In this document: positions 8,433-16,942 of the stretch, one piece after another
Numbering within the stretch: the stretch's first letter is position 1
How the letters are laid out: every line of letters starts with the position of its first letter
NCBI RefSeq assembly: GCF_000495795.1
Contig: NZ_AWGD01000044.1
Coordinates: forward strand, 1 to 61,784
Length of the DNA stretch: 61,784 nt
Reading direction: 5' to 3'
Source of the DNA: Asticcacaulis sp. AC460
GTDB taxonomy: Bacteria > Pseudomonadota > Alphaproteobacteria > Caulobacterales > Caulobacteraceae
Notes under the pieces: generated by a model
The model's database searches: none
What the model saw: only the letters and a program-made list of their open reading frames with translations
Told to the model about the DNA's origin: nothing
Translations under genes and position numbers: made by a program

Positions 8433-9983
8433 GTGCCGAAGCCTTCCCCGACTCTTCGTGTTGTGCTGGGCGATCAGTTGTCGACACGCCTGGCTGTGAT
8501 CACCGAAGCCGACCGGGACAAGGATGTGATCCTGATGGCCGAGGTGATGCGCGAAGCCACCTATGTCAGCCATCACGTCAAGAAGATCGCCTTTCTGTTC
8601 TCGGCCATGCGCCACTACGCCCAGGCCTTGCGCGAAGCCGGGTTCACTGTCCGCTATGTCCAGCTCGACGATGGCAACAACAGCCAAAGCCTGGAAGGTG
8701 AGATTCTTCGCGCCGTCGACGCCTTGGGCCCCGACCGGGTCGTGGTGACCGAACCGGGGGAATGGCGCCTGCGCGAAAGCTTCGAAGCCCTGCGCCTGGC
8801 TCTCCCTGTGCCGCTCGATGTTTTGCCCGACACCCGTTTTCTGTGCAGCCACGCCGAGTTCAACGCCTGGGCGGACAGCCGTACGACCCTGCGCATGGAG
8901 CATTTCTACCGCGATATGCGCCGGCGCCACGGTCTGTTGCTTGAAGTCGACGGCAAGCCCTGCGGCGGACAATGGAATTTCGACAAGGACAACCGCAAGC
9001 CCGCCCCGGCCGAGCTGAAGGTCCCGCCGCGGATCAGCTTTCGCAAGGACGCGATCACCCGCGATGTGCTGAACCTGGTGCGGACACGTTTTCCCGATGG
9101 CTTCGGCCGCCTCGAACCCTTCCATTTCGCCGTCAACCGTCGCCAGGCCCTGCGCGAACTGGACCATTTCACGGTTCATATTCTGCCGCACTTTGGCGAC
9201 TACCAGGACGCCATGGTCCAGGGGCAGCCATACCTGTATCATTCGCTGCTGTCCGCCTATATCAATGCCGGTCTTCTGTACCCCATGGAGGTCTGCCGCC
9301 GCGCCGAGGCCGCCTGGCGTGACGGCACCGCCCCGATCAATGCCGTCGAAGGCTTTATTCGTCAGATCCTGGGATGGCGCGAATATGTCCGCGGCATCTA
9401 TTGGCGCTTCATGCCGGACTATCTCGAGCGTAACGCCCTGAAGGCCGGCCGCCCCTTGCCATGGTTCTACTGGAGCGGCGAGACCCGCATGGCCTGCGTC
9501 GCCGAGGCGGTCGGTCATACGATCGACCATGCCTATTCGCACCATATCCAGCGCCTGATGGTCACCGGGAACTTCGCCCTTCTGGCCGGCCTGGATCCCG
9601 TCGCGGTCCATGAATGGTACCTGGCCGTCTATGCCGATGCCTATGAATGGGTCGAACTGCCCAATACGCTGGGCATGGCGCTGCACGCCGATGGCGGCCT
9701 TCTGGCGTCCAAGCCCTATGCGGCCAGCGGCAACTATATCAACCGCATGAGCAACTACTGTTCCGGCTGCGCCTACGATCCGAAGGTGACGACCGGCGAG
9801 AAGGCCTGCCCCTTCAACGCCCTGTACTGGGATTTTCTCGACCGCCACCGTGACCGTTTCTCAGGGAATGCGCGCATGCCCTATGTCTACAGCACTTGGG
9901 ATCGCATGGGGCCCGAACGCCAGGCCGCCATCCGCACGCAGGCCGCCGCGCATCTGGAGGCCATGGCGCGCAACGCCCTGTGA
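8433..9983 (+). CDS. phrB: FeS-type cryptochrome/photolyase (FeS-BCP, PhrB-like)
   Basis: 516 residues, started at a GTG after CGGAGACACG. It begins with the VVLGDQLS typical of this subfamily rather than of classical CPD photolyases. The C-terminal half carries the FAD-binding part (GHTIDHAYSHHIQRLMVTGNF, LPNTLGMALHADGGLLASKPYAASGNYI). Cys355, Cys443, Cys446 and Cys459 match the four [4Fe-4S] ligands spaced as in Agrobacterium PhrB. These enzymes repair (6-4) photoproducts with light. The gene heads a cluster with TspO (49 bases downstream) and an atypical SDR, suggesting a joint light/tetrapyrrole-related programme. Confidence 0.93.
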   Translation: MPKPSPTLRVVLGDQLSTRLAVITEADRDKDVILMAEVMREATYVSHHVKKIAFLFSAMRHYAQALREAGFTVRYVQLDDGNNSQSLEGEILRAVDALGPDRVVVTEPGEWRLRESFEALRLALPVPLDVLPDTRFLCSHAEFNAWADSRTTLRMEHFYRDMRRRHGLLLEVDGKPCGGQWNFDKDNRKPAPAELKVPPRISFRKDAITRDVLNLVRTRFPDGFGRLEPFHFAVNRRQALRELDHFTVHILPHFGDYQDAMVQGQPYLYHSLLSAYINAGLLYPMEVCRRAEAAWRDGTAPINAVEGFIRQILGWREYVRGIYWRFMPDYLERNALKAGRPLPWFYWSGETRMACVAEAVGHTIDHAYSHHIQRLMVTGNFALLAGLDPVAVHEWYLAVYADAYEWVELPNTLGMALHADGGLLASKPYAASGNYINRMSNYCSGCAYDPKVTTGEKACPFNALYWDFLDRHRDRFSGNARMPYVYSTWDRMGPERQAAIRTQAAAHLEAMARNAL

Positions 9984-10032
9984 ACCAAAGGCAGGTCCGC
10001 ATCGTAAAGGGTGGAAGCTCAAAGAGGTTATC

Positions 10033-10542
10033 ATGTCCGTCAGTGCCACGCGCAATGTCCCCGCCAAACTCAATCCTATACTCGCCCTGGTTCTTGCGGC
10101 GGCTATCGTCGCGTCAGCCGCTTTTGTCGGGAATCTCGCCACATTCAGCGGTCTCGTTCCGTGGTACGCCAGCCTGAACAAGCCGGCCTTCACGCCGCCC
10201 AACTGGCTGTTCGGTCCCGTCTGGTCGCTATTGTACCTGACCATGATCTTTGCCTTTTGGCGCGTCCTGACCCGGCCGCGCGACACCGCCGGCCGGGGAC
10301 GGGCCATGGTCTGGTTCGTCGTCCAGATGGTGCTGAACGGCGCCTGGTCAGTGGCCTTCTTTGGCCTGCAATCGCCCCTGCTGGGCCTGATCACGATCGC
10401 CGCCCTCGTCGTCGCCCTGCTGGGAACAATAGGGGCGTTTCTGAAGGTCGACCGTGCCGCCGGTTTCGTGCTGCTGCCCTATCTTGCCTGGGTCAGCTTC
10501 GCTTCCGCGCTGAACGGCGCCGTCTGGTGGTTGAACCGCTGA
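10033..10542 (+). CDS. tspO: TspO/MBR-family tryptophan-rich membrane protein
   Basis: 169 residues from the ATG that follows AAAGAGGTTATC; a longer in-frame extension runs back into the photolyase gene and is not credible. Five membrane segments alternate with conserved Trp/Pro motifs: WYASLNKPAFTPPNWLFGPVWSLLYLTMIFAFW, VQMVLNGAWSVAFFG and PYLAWVSFASALNGAVWWLN. TspO proteins bind porphyrins and respond to light or oxygen stress. Its stop (TGA) overlaps the ATG of the next gene by one base, implying translational coupling to the SDR. Confidence 0.93.
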   Translation: MSVSATRNVPAKLNPILALVLAAAIVASAAFVGNLATFSGLVPWYASLNKPAFTPPNWLFGPVWSLLYLTMIFAFWRVLTRPRDTAGRGRAMVWFVVQMVLNGAWSVAFFGLQSPLLGLITIAALVVALLGTIGAFLKVDRAAGFVLLPYLAWVSFASALNGAVWWLNR

Positions 10543-11240
10543 TGGCACGCTTTCTGATTATCGCCGGCGCCAGCGCCATTGGACAGGCCACGGCGCAGCA
10601 ATTGCGCGATGAAGGCCATCAGGTCATGACAACCGCACGCGACAGGTCGCGTATCTCCCCTGACTTCACCCTTGACGCCAGCGATTTCGATGCGGTCGAC
10701 CAGGCCGTTCGAGACGCCGGACCGCTGGACGGCGTCGTCAACTGCGCCGGATCGCTGATGCTGCGCGCGGCGCACCTGACGACACGCGCCCAGTATGACG
10801 AGACGATCCATGCGTCCCTGACCACGGCCTTTGCCACCGTCCGCGCCGCCGCGCGTCACATGCCCCAGGGCGGGTCGGTGGTTCTGATTTCCTCGGCCGC
10901 CGCGCGCACGGGGCTGGCCAACCATGAAGCCATAGCCGCCGCCAAGGCTGGGATTAGCGGCCTCACCCTGTCGGCAGCTGCGACCTATGCCGGGGTCGGA
11001 CTCAGGGTCAATGCGATCGCGCCGGGTCTGATCGAATCACCCTTGACCGCCTTGCTGACGAATTCTGAGACGTCCCGCCGCGTCTCCGAGTCCATGCACG
11101 CCCTGGGGCGCATCGGACGACCGGAGGACGCCGCCCGTGCCGTCGTCTTTCTGCTCGATCCGGCGAATAGCTGGATTACCGGCCAGGTTCTGGGCGTCGA
11201 TGGCGGCCTCGGGAGCATCCGGCCGAAGACAAGAGTATAG
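10542..11240 (+). CDS. Atypical short-chain dehydrogenase/reductase lacking the catalytic Tyr
   Basis: 232 residues. The start is set by the TGATG overlap with tspO. The NAD(P)-binding Rossmann fold is clear: GASAIGQA (residues 9-16), DAS for the adenine pocket, and NCAG at 67-70. ISSAAARTG carries the catalytic Ser (117/118) and ends with NAIAPGLIESPLT and the C-terminal GQVLGVDGG. However, the YxxxK motif reads IAAAK (131-135): Lys135 is kept and Tyr is Ile. It may be a non-canonical reductase, a binding protein or an enzyme with a relocated acid. The cluster with photolyase and TspO suggests a role in photo- or cofactor-related metabolism, which is not testable from sequence alone. Confidence 0.85.
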   Translation: MARFLIIAGASAIGQATAQQLRDEGHQVMTTARDRSRISPDFTLDASDFDAVDQAVRDAGPLDGVVNCAGSLMLRAAHLTTRAQYDETIHASLTTAFATVRAAARHMPQGGSVVLISSAAARTGLANHEAIAAAKAGISGLTLSAAATYAGVGLRVNAIAPGLIESPLTALLTNSETSRRVSESMHALGRIGRPEDAARAVVFLLDPANSWITGQVLGVDGGLGSIRPKTRV

Positions 11241-11327
11241 TCACACCCTTGTGAGCGGCCTGCGCCTTCTCCCGACCGCCGCGCTTCGCTATCTTTAAAG
11301 GCGAGGCGGGCCGACAGGAGACCTGAG

Positions 11328-11975
11328 ATGTTGAAACTGCACGGCTACTGGCGCTCCAGCGCCGCCTACCGCGTCCGCATCGCGCTCAATCTCAAAAATC
11401 TGCCGTATGAGCAGGTCACCCACAACCTGCGCACCGGGGAACAGCATTCGGCGGCCTATAAGGCGCTGAACCCGCAAGGCCTGGTGCCGGCCCTGGAGCA
11501 CGACGGTGAGGTCATCACCCAGAGCGTCGCCATTCTGGAGTGGCTGGAGGAACGTTTTCCCGAACCAGCCTTATTACCGGTCACGCCCGAAGCCCGCGCC
11601 GCCGTGCGGGCCATGTGCGGCCTGATCGCCGCCGACATCCATCCCCTCAATAACCTGCGGGTTCTCAAGGCGCTCAAAACCGACCTGATGGCCGACGAAG
11701 CCGCCATCAAGCGCTGGACCAAGGGCTGGATCGGCGAAGGCTTCGCCGCGCTGGATCAATTGATCGCCCACCACGGCCACGGCTACTGCTTCGGCAAGAC
11801 GCCGACCCTGGCCGACTGCCTGCTGATACCGCAGATGTTCTCGGCGCAACGGTTCGAGGTCGATCTGAAGCCCTACCCCAATATCCGCGCCGTCGGGGAG
11901 CATTGCGCCGATCATCCCGGCTTCAACCGCGCCCATCCGCGGCATCAGCCCGACGCCGACACGGTCGACGCCTAG
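11328..11975 (+). CDS. maiA: Maleylacetoacetate isomerase (zeta-class GST)
   Basis: 215 residues. The N-terminal thioredoxin-like domain has the zeta-class signature SSAAYRVRIALNLK (residues 10-23, catalytic Ser10/Ser11) and LNPQGLVPAL. The helical C-terminal domain includes IAADIHPLNNLRVL and TLADCLLIPQMFSA. It isomerises maleylacetoacetate to fumarylacetoacetate with glutathione in tyrosine/homogentisate breakdown. No hmgA or fahA is in the window. The ATG follows GGAGACCTGAG. A Rieske protein gene follows after 8 bases. Confidence 0.92.
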   Translation: MLKLHGYWRSSAAYRVRIALNLKNLPYEQVTHNLRTGEQHSAAYKALNPQGLVPALEHDGEVITQSVAILEWLEERFPEPALLPVTPEARAAVRAMCGLIAADIHPLNNLRVLKALKTDLMADEAAIKRWTKGWIGEGFAALDQLIAHHGHGYCFGKTPTLADCLLIPQMFSAQRFEVDLKPYPNIRAVGEHCADHPGFNRAHPRHQPDADTVDA

Positions 11976-11983
11976 GTCTTAAT

Positions 11984-12343
11984 GTGAGTCACTTACGCGT
12001 CTATTCCACCCCGGCCGGCGTCAGCCTGGGGTCTCTCGATCTGATCGCACCGGGCAAGGCACGCAACTTCGTGCTCGAAATCGGCGAGGCGCATTTCCAT
12101 GGCTTTGTCGTGCGTCAGGATGAGCGGGTTTACGGCTATGTCGACCGCTGCCCCCATGCCGGCATGCCGCTGGCCCAGGAACTGGACGACTATTTGACGC
12201 CGCAGGGCGACCTGATCGTCTGTTCCTGGCACGGGGCGCTGTTTCGCATTTCCAGCGGACTGTGCATCGGAGGGCCGTGCGGCGGCCAATCGCTGACACC
12301 CTGGCCCGTGACGGTGCAAGACGGCCGGATCGTTACGGCCTAG
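11984..12343 (+). CDS. Small Rieske [2Fe-2S] ferredoxin-like protein
   Basis: 119 residues from a GTG chosen because upstream in-frame Met codons lie inside maiA. The single Rieske domain has CPHAG (Cys56, His58) and CSWHG (Cys80, His83), the two-His two-Cys cluster ligands. It lacks an oxygenase catalytic domain, so it is a stand-alone electron carrier. Coupling to maiA suggests a link to aromatic breakdown; from memory, similar small Rieske genes sit beside maiA in other alphaproteobacteria. Its 3' end overlaps the convergent exporter gene by 4 bases. Confidence 0.85.
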   Translation: MSHLRVYSTPAGVSLGSLDLIAPGKARNFVLEIGEAHFHGFVVRQDERVYGYVDRCPHAGMPLAQELDDYLTPQGDLIVCSWHGALFRISSGLCIGGPCGGQSLTPWPVTVQDGRIVTA

Positions 12344-13209
12344 TTGGGCGCTTCTGCCGCCCGCTTTGAGGTCAGGCTGCTGCCGGCCGAGGCGATGATC
12401 ACAAGGCCAATAGCCAGCCACTGCGGGCCGGTCAGTAATTCATGCAGCAGAACCAGGGCCGCCAGGGCGGCGACGGCCGGCTCCAGGCTCATCATCAGGC
12501 CGAAGGTCTTGGCCGGGATGTGCTTCAGGGCCAGCATCTCGAGCGTATAGGGGATGGCGCCCGACAGGATGGCCAGACCCAGGCCCCACAGCAGGATCTG
12601 GGGTTCGAACAGCTGCGCGCCGGCATGGGCGATGCCGATCGGCACCGTGAACAGGGTCGAAAACGCCATGCCGATGGCCACAGCCTTGCCGCCATGGACG
12701 CGGTCGCTGACCTTCTGGCCCAGTATAATATAGAGACCCCAGCACACGCCGGCGATACAGGCGAAGACTACGCCCAGAAGATCAAGCGCACCGGCGCCGC
12801 CGTGGAACGGCAGCAGGATGGCCAGGCCGGCGATGGCGCAGGCGACCCAGACCGCGTCCAGCCAACGCCGCGACGCCAGGATAGCGACGGTCAAAGGCCC
12901 GGCGAATTCGATGGCGACGGCAATCCCCAGCGGCAGGCGCTGAACCGCCATATAGAAGACCAGGTTCATGACCCCGAGCAGGCCGCCATAGAGCAGGACC
13001 AGTCCCCAGTCGGCGCGGGTCTTCGGCCCACCCTTCCAGGGTTGGAACAGGGCGATCAGGACGATGGCCGAAAAGGCCTGGCGCAGAGCCGTCGTGCCTT
13101 CGGCGCCGATAAGCGGGAACAGGTGTTTGGCCAGGGACGCGCCGATCTGCACCGAGACGATGGCGATCAGGACGGCCGGTATGGGCCAGGACTTGGCGTG
13201 CACGGACAT
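12340..13209 (-). CDS. rhtA: EamA/RhtA-family inner-membrane exporter
   Basis: 289 residues from an ATG preceded by GGAG at proper spacing; a longer frame begins 72 bases upstream but would add a very basic stretch. Ten hydrophobic segments form two EamA repeats. Characteristic parts are VSVQIGASLAKHLFPLIGAEGTTALRQ near the N-terminus and IPYTLEMLALKHIPAKTFGLMMSLEPAVAALAAL in the second repeat, as in RhtA, the threonine/homoserine exporter of E. coli. Substrate specificity is inferred by resemblance only; amino-acid export is plausible with threonine genes nearby. Confidence 0.85.
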   Translation of the reverse strand: MSVHAKSWPIPAVLIAIVSVQIGASLAKHLFPLIGAEGTTALRQAFSAIVLIALFQPWKGGPKTRADWGLVLLYGGLLGVMNLVFYMAVQRLPLGIAVAIEFAGPLTVAILASRRWLDAVWVACAIAGLAILLPFHGGAGALDLLGVVFACIAGVCWGLYIILGQKVSDRVHGGKAVAIGMAFSTLFTVPIGIAHAGAQLFEPQILLWGLGLAILSGAIPYTLEMLALKHIPAKTFGLMMSLEPAVAALAALVLLHELLTGPQWLAIGLVIIASAGSSLTSKRAAEAPN

Positions 13210-13384
13210 AATCATTCTCCGGCGTCGTCTTGTCTTGACCGGGTACGACGCCCCTCGTCCGGAGATGATCTGCCGGATCATTAGCCAAACCCCGTCAGCA
13301 TCTCAAGCTGCCGGAAAATAAAATTGGTCTTATTGATTATGACCAAAGGCGGTGACACTCTGTCGCAAAACAGAGGGAAACGTC

Positions 13385-14419
13385 ATGTTCAGAACACTTG
13401 CTGCCGCGCTTTTAGCGCTGATGATTGCCGCGCCCGCCGTTGCCAAGCCCGCAAAACCTGTGGTTATCGGCTATATCCCGACCTTCAAGGACTACCGTCC
13501 GACGCTTGAGGTCATCGATATGTCCAAGCTGACCCACATCAACATCTCCTTCGCCAATCCGGATGCCGAGGGGCGGTTCGTCAACGGTGATCTGCTGGCG
13601 TGTTCGGACGGCTACGCACCCGGTGACGGCATGCTACCGGCGGCGGATATTCGCAATATCGTCGCCAAGGCGCACAAGCACGGCGTCAAGGTATTGGTCT
13701 CGCTGGGCGGCGGGACCTTGCCGAAATGCTCGGGTGACTGGGTCGACCTGCTGTCGGACGAGAAGCGCGCCACCACCGTCGCCAACCTGGTCAAGTTCGC
13801 CGAAGAGTTCGATCTCGACGGGATCGATGTCGACCTGGAATGGGAGATCCTCACCGCCATCGACAAGGCCGGGCGCTATGTGCAGTTCACCGCAGAGTTG
13901 TCGCGCGAACTGGACAAGCGCGGCCTGCTGCTGACCTGCGCGACCGCGTCTAACCCGGGCGGCATGATCCCGATCGGGTCGATCCCGCATTTCGACTATA
14001 TCAACCTCATGTCCTATGACGGCGTCGGCCCGACCTGGGGGCCGGCAGGGGGCGAAAACGCGTCGATGGAGATGGCGCGTAAGGATATTGCGGTTTGGCT
14101 GGCTCGCGGTGCGCCGAAAGAAAAGATCGTGCTGGGTGTGCCGTTCTATGGCCGCGGCTTCGGTGAGTATGCCGGGCAGTTCAACGACTATCGCCATATC
14201 CTGGAGCGCTTCGGCGAGGATGCTGCTTATGGCGACGTCATCGGCGAACGCTGCGCCGGTTGTTCGTACATCACCTATAGCGGCCGTCCGACGACCCGGG
14301 CGAAGGCTCGGTTGGCGGCGGAGCAGACCGCCGGTGTGATGATCTGGGAACTGACCGAGGATGTGCAAGGACCGAACAGCTTGTTGGATGCGCTGTATGA
14401 CTCGCTGAATAATGAGTAG
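13385..14419 (+). CDS. Exported GH18 (chitinase-like) glycoside hydrolase
   Basis: 344 residues with signal peptide MFRTLAAALLALMIAAPAVA. The TIM barrel follows: VVIGYIPTFKDY on strand 1, LTHINISFA on strand 2, VKVLVSLGGG on strand 3 and DGIDVDLEWE on strand 4. The last holds the DxxDxDxE motif with catalytic Glu152. Later parts are INLMSYD, VLGVPFYGRGF and GVMIWELTED. It probably cleaves chitin-type or peptidoglycan-type GlcNAc polymers in the periplasm or outside. There is no chitin-binding module. It is monocistronic, with a large palindromic repeat just downstream. The ATG follows AGAGGGAAACGTC. Confidence 0.93.
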   Translation: MFRTLAAALLALMIAAPAVAKPAKPVVIGYIPTFKDYRPTLEVIDMSKLTHINISFANPDAEGRFVNGDLLACSDGYAPGDGMLPAADIRNIVAKAHKHGVKVLVSLGGGTLPKCSGDWVDLLSDEKRATTVANLVKFAEEFDLDGIDVDLEWEILTAIDKAGRYVQFTAELSRELDKRGLLLTCATASNPGGMIPIGSIPHFDYINLMSYDGVGPTWGPAGGENASMEMARKDIAVWLARGAPKEKIVLGVPFYGRGFGEYAGQFNDYRHILERFGEDAAYGDVIGERCAGCSYITYSGRPTTRAKARLAAEQTAGVMIWELTEDVQGPNSLLDALYDSLNNE

Positions 14420-14438
14420 GTAGGGAAAGCGCGCTTGA

Positions 14439-14609
14439 CTTATCCTCCCCCGCTTGCGGGGGAGGTGGCGAGCAAGTGAGCCCCTTGTGGGCGAAACGCG
14501 TCGAGACGGAGGGGGCGTTACGAGCTCTCCGCTCCCCCTCCGCTTCGACGCGCTACGGCCGCTGGCCTTCGCTTGCTCAGCACCTCCCCCGCAAGCGGTG
14601 GAGGATAAG
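14439..14609. repeat. 171-bp near-palindromic GC-rich intergenic repeat (element 1)
   Basis: Two arms of 38 bases at the ends match as inverted copies with few mismatches (CTTATCCTCC...GAGCAAG). A second pair nested inside (CGCGTCGAGACGGAGGGGG against CGCGTCGAAGCGGAGGGGG) makes almost the whole unit one long hairpin. It shares the CCTCCCC...GGGGAGG theme with the other repeats in this window. Confidence 0.85.
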
Positions 14610-14716
14610 AGCGCACAGGCGGCAACCTTAACCCGCACAATAACCGCAGCAAATTATACGATTTATAAGACCATCCGTTCGGAAATTTTCGCAAATTTAT
14701 GCGCCTTCCGCAATAT

Positions 14717-14732
14717 TTGACATAAATGTCAA
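14717..14732. promoter_or_regulatory. Perfect spaced palindrome, candidate operator
   Basis: TTGACAT-AA-ATGTCAA, seven-base arms around AA, in an AT-rich stretch. It is centred about 51 bases before the start site expected from the adjacent promoter-like pair, a usual activator position. The cognate regulator is unknown. Confidence 0.5.
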
Positions 14733-14740
14733 TTTCCGGT

Positions 14741-14769
14741 TTGACCGCCACGGCGAATTTTTGTATCAA
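14741..14769 (+). promoter_or_regulatory. Candidate sigma-70-like promoter for the small ORF and paaC
   Basis: TTGACC (14741-14746), 17-base spacer, TATCAA (14764-14769). It is the only good pair in the region and lies about 30 bases before the ATG at 14798. Confidence 0.4.
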
Positions 14770-14797
14770 CAAAATCAATAACAAGAGAAACGCCACG

Positions 14798-14908
14798 ATG
14801 TACGTCTCGGTCACTCAGAGAGCCCGCACCCCGAAAATGCTGCAAGAATCGATTGCAGCAAAGACGGTTAAGACCCGGATCGGCGTTCCGCACATTCTAC
14901 AACAATAA
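14798..14908 (+). CDS. Putative 36-residue leader or small protein upstream of paaC
   Basis: 36 codons: MYVSVTQRARTPKMLQESIA, then AKTVKTRIGVPHILQQ. AAGAGAAACG precedes the ATG, and the stop lies 23 bases before paaC. It is basic and has no membrane segment, Cys or known motif. It could be a small protein co-transcribed with paaC or a translated leader. I do not recognise it. Support is only position, a possible ribosome site and a matching promoter-like pair. Confidence 0.4.
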   Translation: MYVSVTQRARTPKMLQESIAAKTVKTRIGVPHILQQ

Positions 14909-14931
14909 GAGATTACAGGAAGGCTACGGCC

Positions 14932-15681
14932 ATGCGCGATCCCCTGTTCGACTACACCCTCCGCCTGGGTGACGACGCCTTCATTCTGGGCCAGAAGCTG
15001 AGCACATGGTGCGGCCATGCCCCCTGCCTGGAGGTCGATCTCGGCCTGTCCAGCCTGGCGCTCGACCTCGTCGGTCAGGGCACCGACTGGCTGGAGTTGG
15101 CGGGCCGCATCGAAGGCGCCGGACGTAATGCCGACGCCCTAGCCTTTCAGCGTAGCAGCGATCAGTTCCAGAACTGCCTGCTGGTCGAACAGGCCAATGG
15201 CGACTTCGCCCAGACCCTGGCGCGCCAGTTCCTGTTCTCCAACTGGCAGCATCTGATGCTGGAGGCCCTGACCGGGTCGGCGAACAAGGATGTCGCCGCC
15301 ATCGCCGAACGCAGCGTCCGCGATGTCGCCTACCATGTCGATTTCAGCCGCGACTGGATGGTCCGGTTGGGCGACGGCGCCTGCCTGAGCCACCATCGCC
15401 TGGTCAAGAGCCTGGAAATGATGTCGCGCTATGTCGATGAACTTTTCATCATGGACGATTGCGACGAAATCCTGCTGGATCGCGGTATTGCGGTCGACAA
15501 GACCGCCCTGCGTCCGGAATACGACGCCCGGATCGAAGCCGTGCTGCAGGAAGCCGGCCTGGTCGCGCCGCGTCCCCAGGCGCCACTTATCGGCGCCCGC
15601 AAGGTTCACGGTGACGACGTGCGGCAATTGGAAGACATGCACTTCAACCTGCGCAACAACGACGTGCGTTGGGGTTTCTGA
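14932..15681 (+). CDS. paaC: PaaC-like subunit of ring-1,2-phenylacetyl-CoA epoxidase (orphan)
   Basis: 249 residues that follow E. coli PaaC closely in memory: YTLRLGDDAFILGQKLSTWCGHAPCLEVDLGLSSLALDLVGQ, LAFQRSSDQFQNCLLVEQANGDFAQTLARQF, VRDVAYHVDFSRDWMVRLGDG and ELFIMDDCDE. PaaC is the ferritin-like, non-catalytic partner of PaaA in the di-iron monooxygenase PaaABC(D)E. None of paaA, B, D, E or the downstream paa genes is next to it, which is unusual since these normally form one operon. The ribosome site AGGAAGG is good. A palindrome and kbl-tdh follow directly. It may serve a Paa complex encoded elsewhere or have another role. Confidence 0.88.
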   Translation: MRDPLFDYTLRLGDDAFILGQKLSTWCGHAPCLEVDLGLSSLALDLVGQGTDWLELAGRIEGAGRNADALAFQRSSDQFQNCLLVEQANGDFAQTLARQFLFSNWQHLMLEALTGSANKDVAAIAERSVRDVAYHVDFSRDWMVRLGDGACLSHHRLVKSLEMMSRYVDELFIMDDCDEILLDRGIAVDKTALRPEYDARIEAVLQEAGLVAPRPQAPLIGARKVHGDDVRQLEDMHFNLRNNDVRWGF

Positions 15682-15693
15682 TTTCAATTGAAA
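15682..15693. promoter_or_regulatory. 12-bp perfect palindrome between paaC and kbl
   Basis: TTTCAATTGAAA begins right after the paaC stop and ends 52 bases before the kbl ATG. It is a possible operator for kbl-tdh; it has no T-run, so a terminator is unlikely. Confidence 0.3.
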
Positions 15694-15745
15694 CTAAATA
15701 AGCGAGGGTGTAGGGGACGGGGTCAAAGTTAGTTGGAGTGCCGCA

Positions 15746-16942
15746 ATGCGCACCGCCTTTTACGACCGCGTCGATACCACCCTCGCCGACATTGCCACCC
15801 GCGGTCTGACCAAGCCCGAGCACGTCATCGCCTCGCCGCAAAGCCCGGCCCTGACCCTGGCTGACGGCCGCCGGGTCATCAACTTCTGCGCCAACAACTA
15901 CCTCGGGCTGGCCGACCACCCCGAGGTGATCGAAGCTGGGCGTGAGGCGTTGCTGTCGCACGGTTCGGGTATGGCCAGCGTGCGCTTTATCTGCGGCACC
16001 CAGGACCTGCACAAGCAACTGGAAGCGCGTATCGCGGCCTATGTCGGCAAGGATGATGCCATCCTCTATGCCGCCTGTTTCGACGCCAATGGCGGGGTGT
16101 TCGAACCGCTGCTGGGCGAGGAAGACGCGATCGTCTCGGACTCGCTGAACCATGCCTCGATCATCGACGGTGTGCGCCTGACCAAGGCCAAGAAGTACCG
16201 CTTCAAAAACGCCGACCTCAATGACCTGGAAGAGCAGCTCAAGGCCGCACGTGCGGCCGGCGCCCGCACGGTGCTGATCGCCACCGATGGCGTGTTTTCG
16301 ATGGATGGCTATTTCGCGCCGCTGGACGGGATCGCCGAACTGGCCGACCGGTACGACGCCCTGATCATGGTCGATGACTGCCACGCCACCGGTTTTGTCG
16401 GCCCCAAAGGCGCCGGCACGCCGCACCGGCTCAAGGTCGCCGACCGGGTTGACATCCTGACCGGCACCTTCGGCAAGGCCCTGGGCGGCGCGATGGGCGG
16501 CTATGTCGCCGCGAAGAGGTCCGTTATCGATTTGCTGCGGCAAAGGTCGCGGCCGTATCTGTTCTCCAATGCCTTGGCGCCCGCCGTCACCGCCGCTTCG
16601 ATCAAGGCCATCGACCTGGCCGAAGCCGGCGATGACCGCCGCGCCCAACTCGACGCCAATGCCGCCCGTTTCCGCGCCGGGTTGACTAAGGCCGGGTTCA
16701 AGCTCCTGCCCGGTTCGCATCCGATCATTCCGGTCATGCTGGGCGACGCCAAGCTGGCGCAACAGATGGCGGCCAATCTGCTCGACCACGGCATCTATGT
16801 CATCGGCTTCTCCTTCCCGGTCGTCCCGGATGGCCAGGCGCGCATCCGCACCCAGATGTCGGCCGCTCACAGCTTCGCGCAGATCGACGCCGCCATCGCC
16901 GCCTTTACCGCCGTCGGCGCGGATCTGGGGGTGATGGCATGA
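15746..16942 (+). CDS. kbl: Glycine C-acetyltransferase (2-amino-3-ketobutyrate CoA ligase)
   Basis: 398 residues, alpha-oxoamine synthase family, PLP dependent. Motifs: [48 protein letters not shown] and [17 protein letters not shown] with the PLP Lys244. It converts 2-amino-3-oxobutyrate and CoA to glycine and acetyl-CoA. The ATG follows TTGGAGTGCCGCA. Its stop overlaps the tdh start (ATGA), so the pair is translationally coupled and forms the Tdh-Kbl route for threonine breakdown. Confidence 0.97.
   Translation: MRTAFYDRVDTTLADIATRGLTKPEHVIASPQSPALTLADGRRVINFCANNYLGLADHPEVIEAGREALLSHGSGMASVRFICGTQDLHKQLEARIAAYVGKDDAILYAACFDANGGVFEPLLGEEDAIVSDSLNHASIIDGVRLTKAKKYRFKNADLNDLEEQLKAARAAGARTVLIATDGVFSMDGYFAPLDGIAELADRYDALIMVDDCHATGFVGPKGAGTPHRLKVADRVDILTGTFGKALGGAMGGYVAAKRSVIDLLRQRSRPYLFSNALAPAVTAASIKAIDLAEAGDDRRAQLDANAARFRAGLTKAGFKLLPGSHPIIPVMLGDAKLAQQMAANLLDHGIYVIGFSFPVVPDGQARIRTQMSAAHSFAQIDAAIAAFTAVGADLGVMA

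Larger units (their letters stand above)
14420..14797. other. Intergenic region with a long palindromic repeat and an AT-rich promoter segment
   Basis: No gene is seen. The left part is filled by a 171-bp inverted repeat (listed separately). The right part, from about 14610, is AT-rich and carries a perfect spaced palindrome and a promoter-like pair in front of a 36-codon ORF. Confidence 0.7.
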
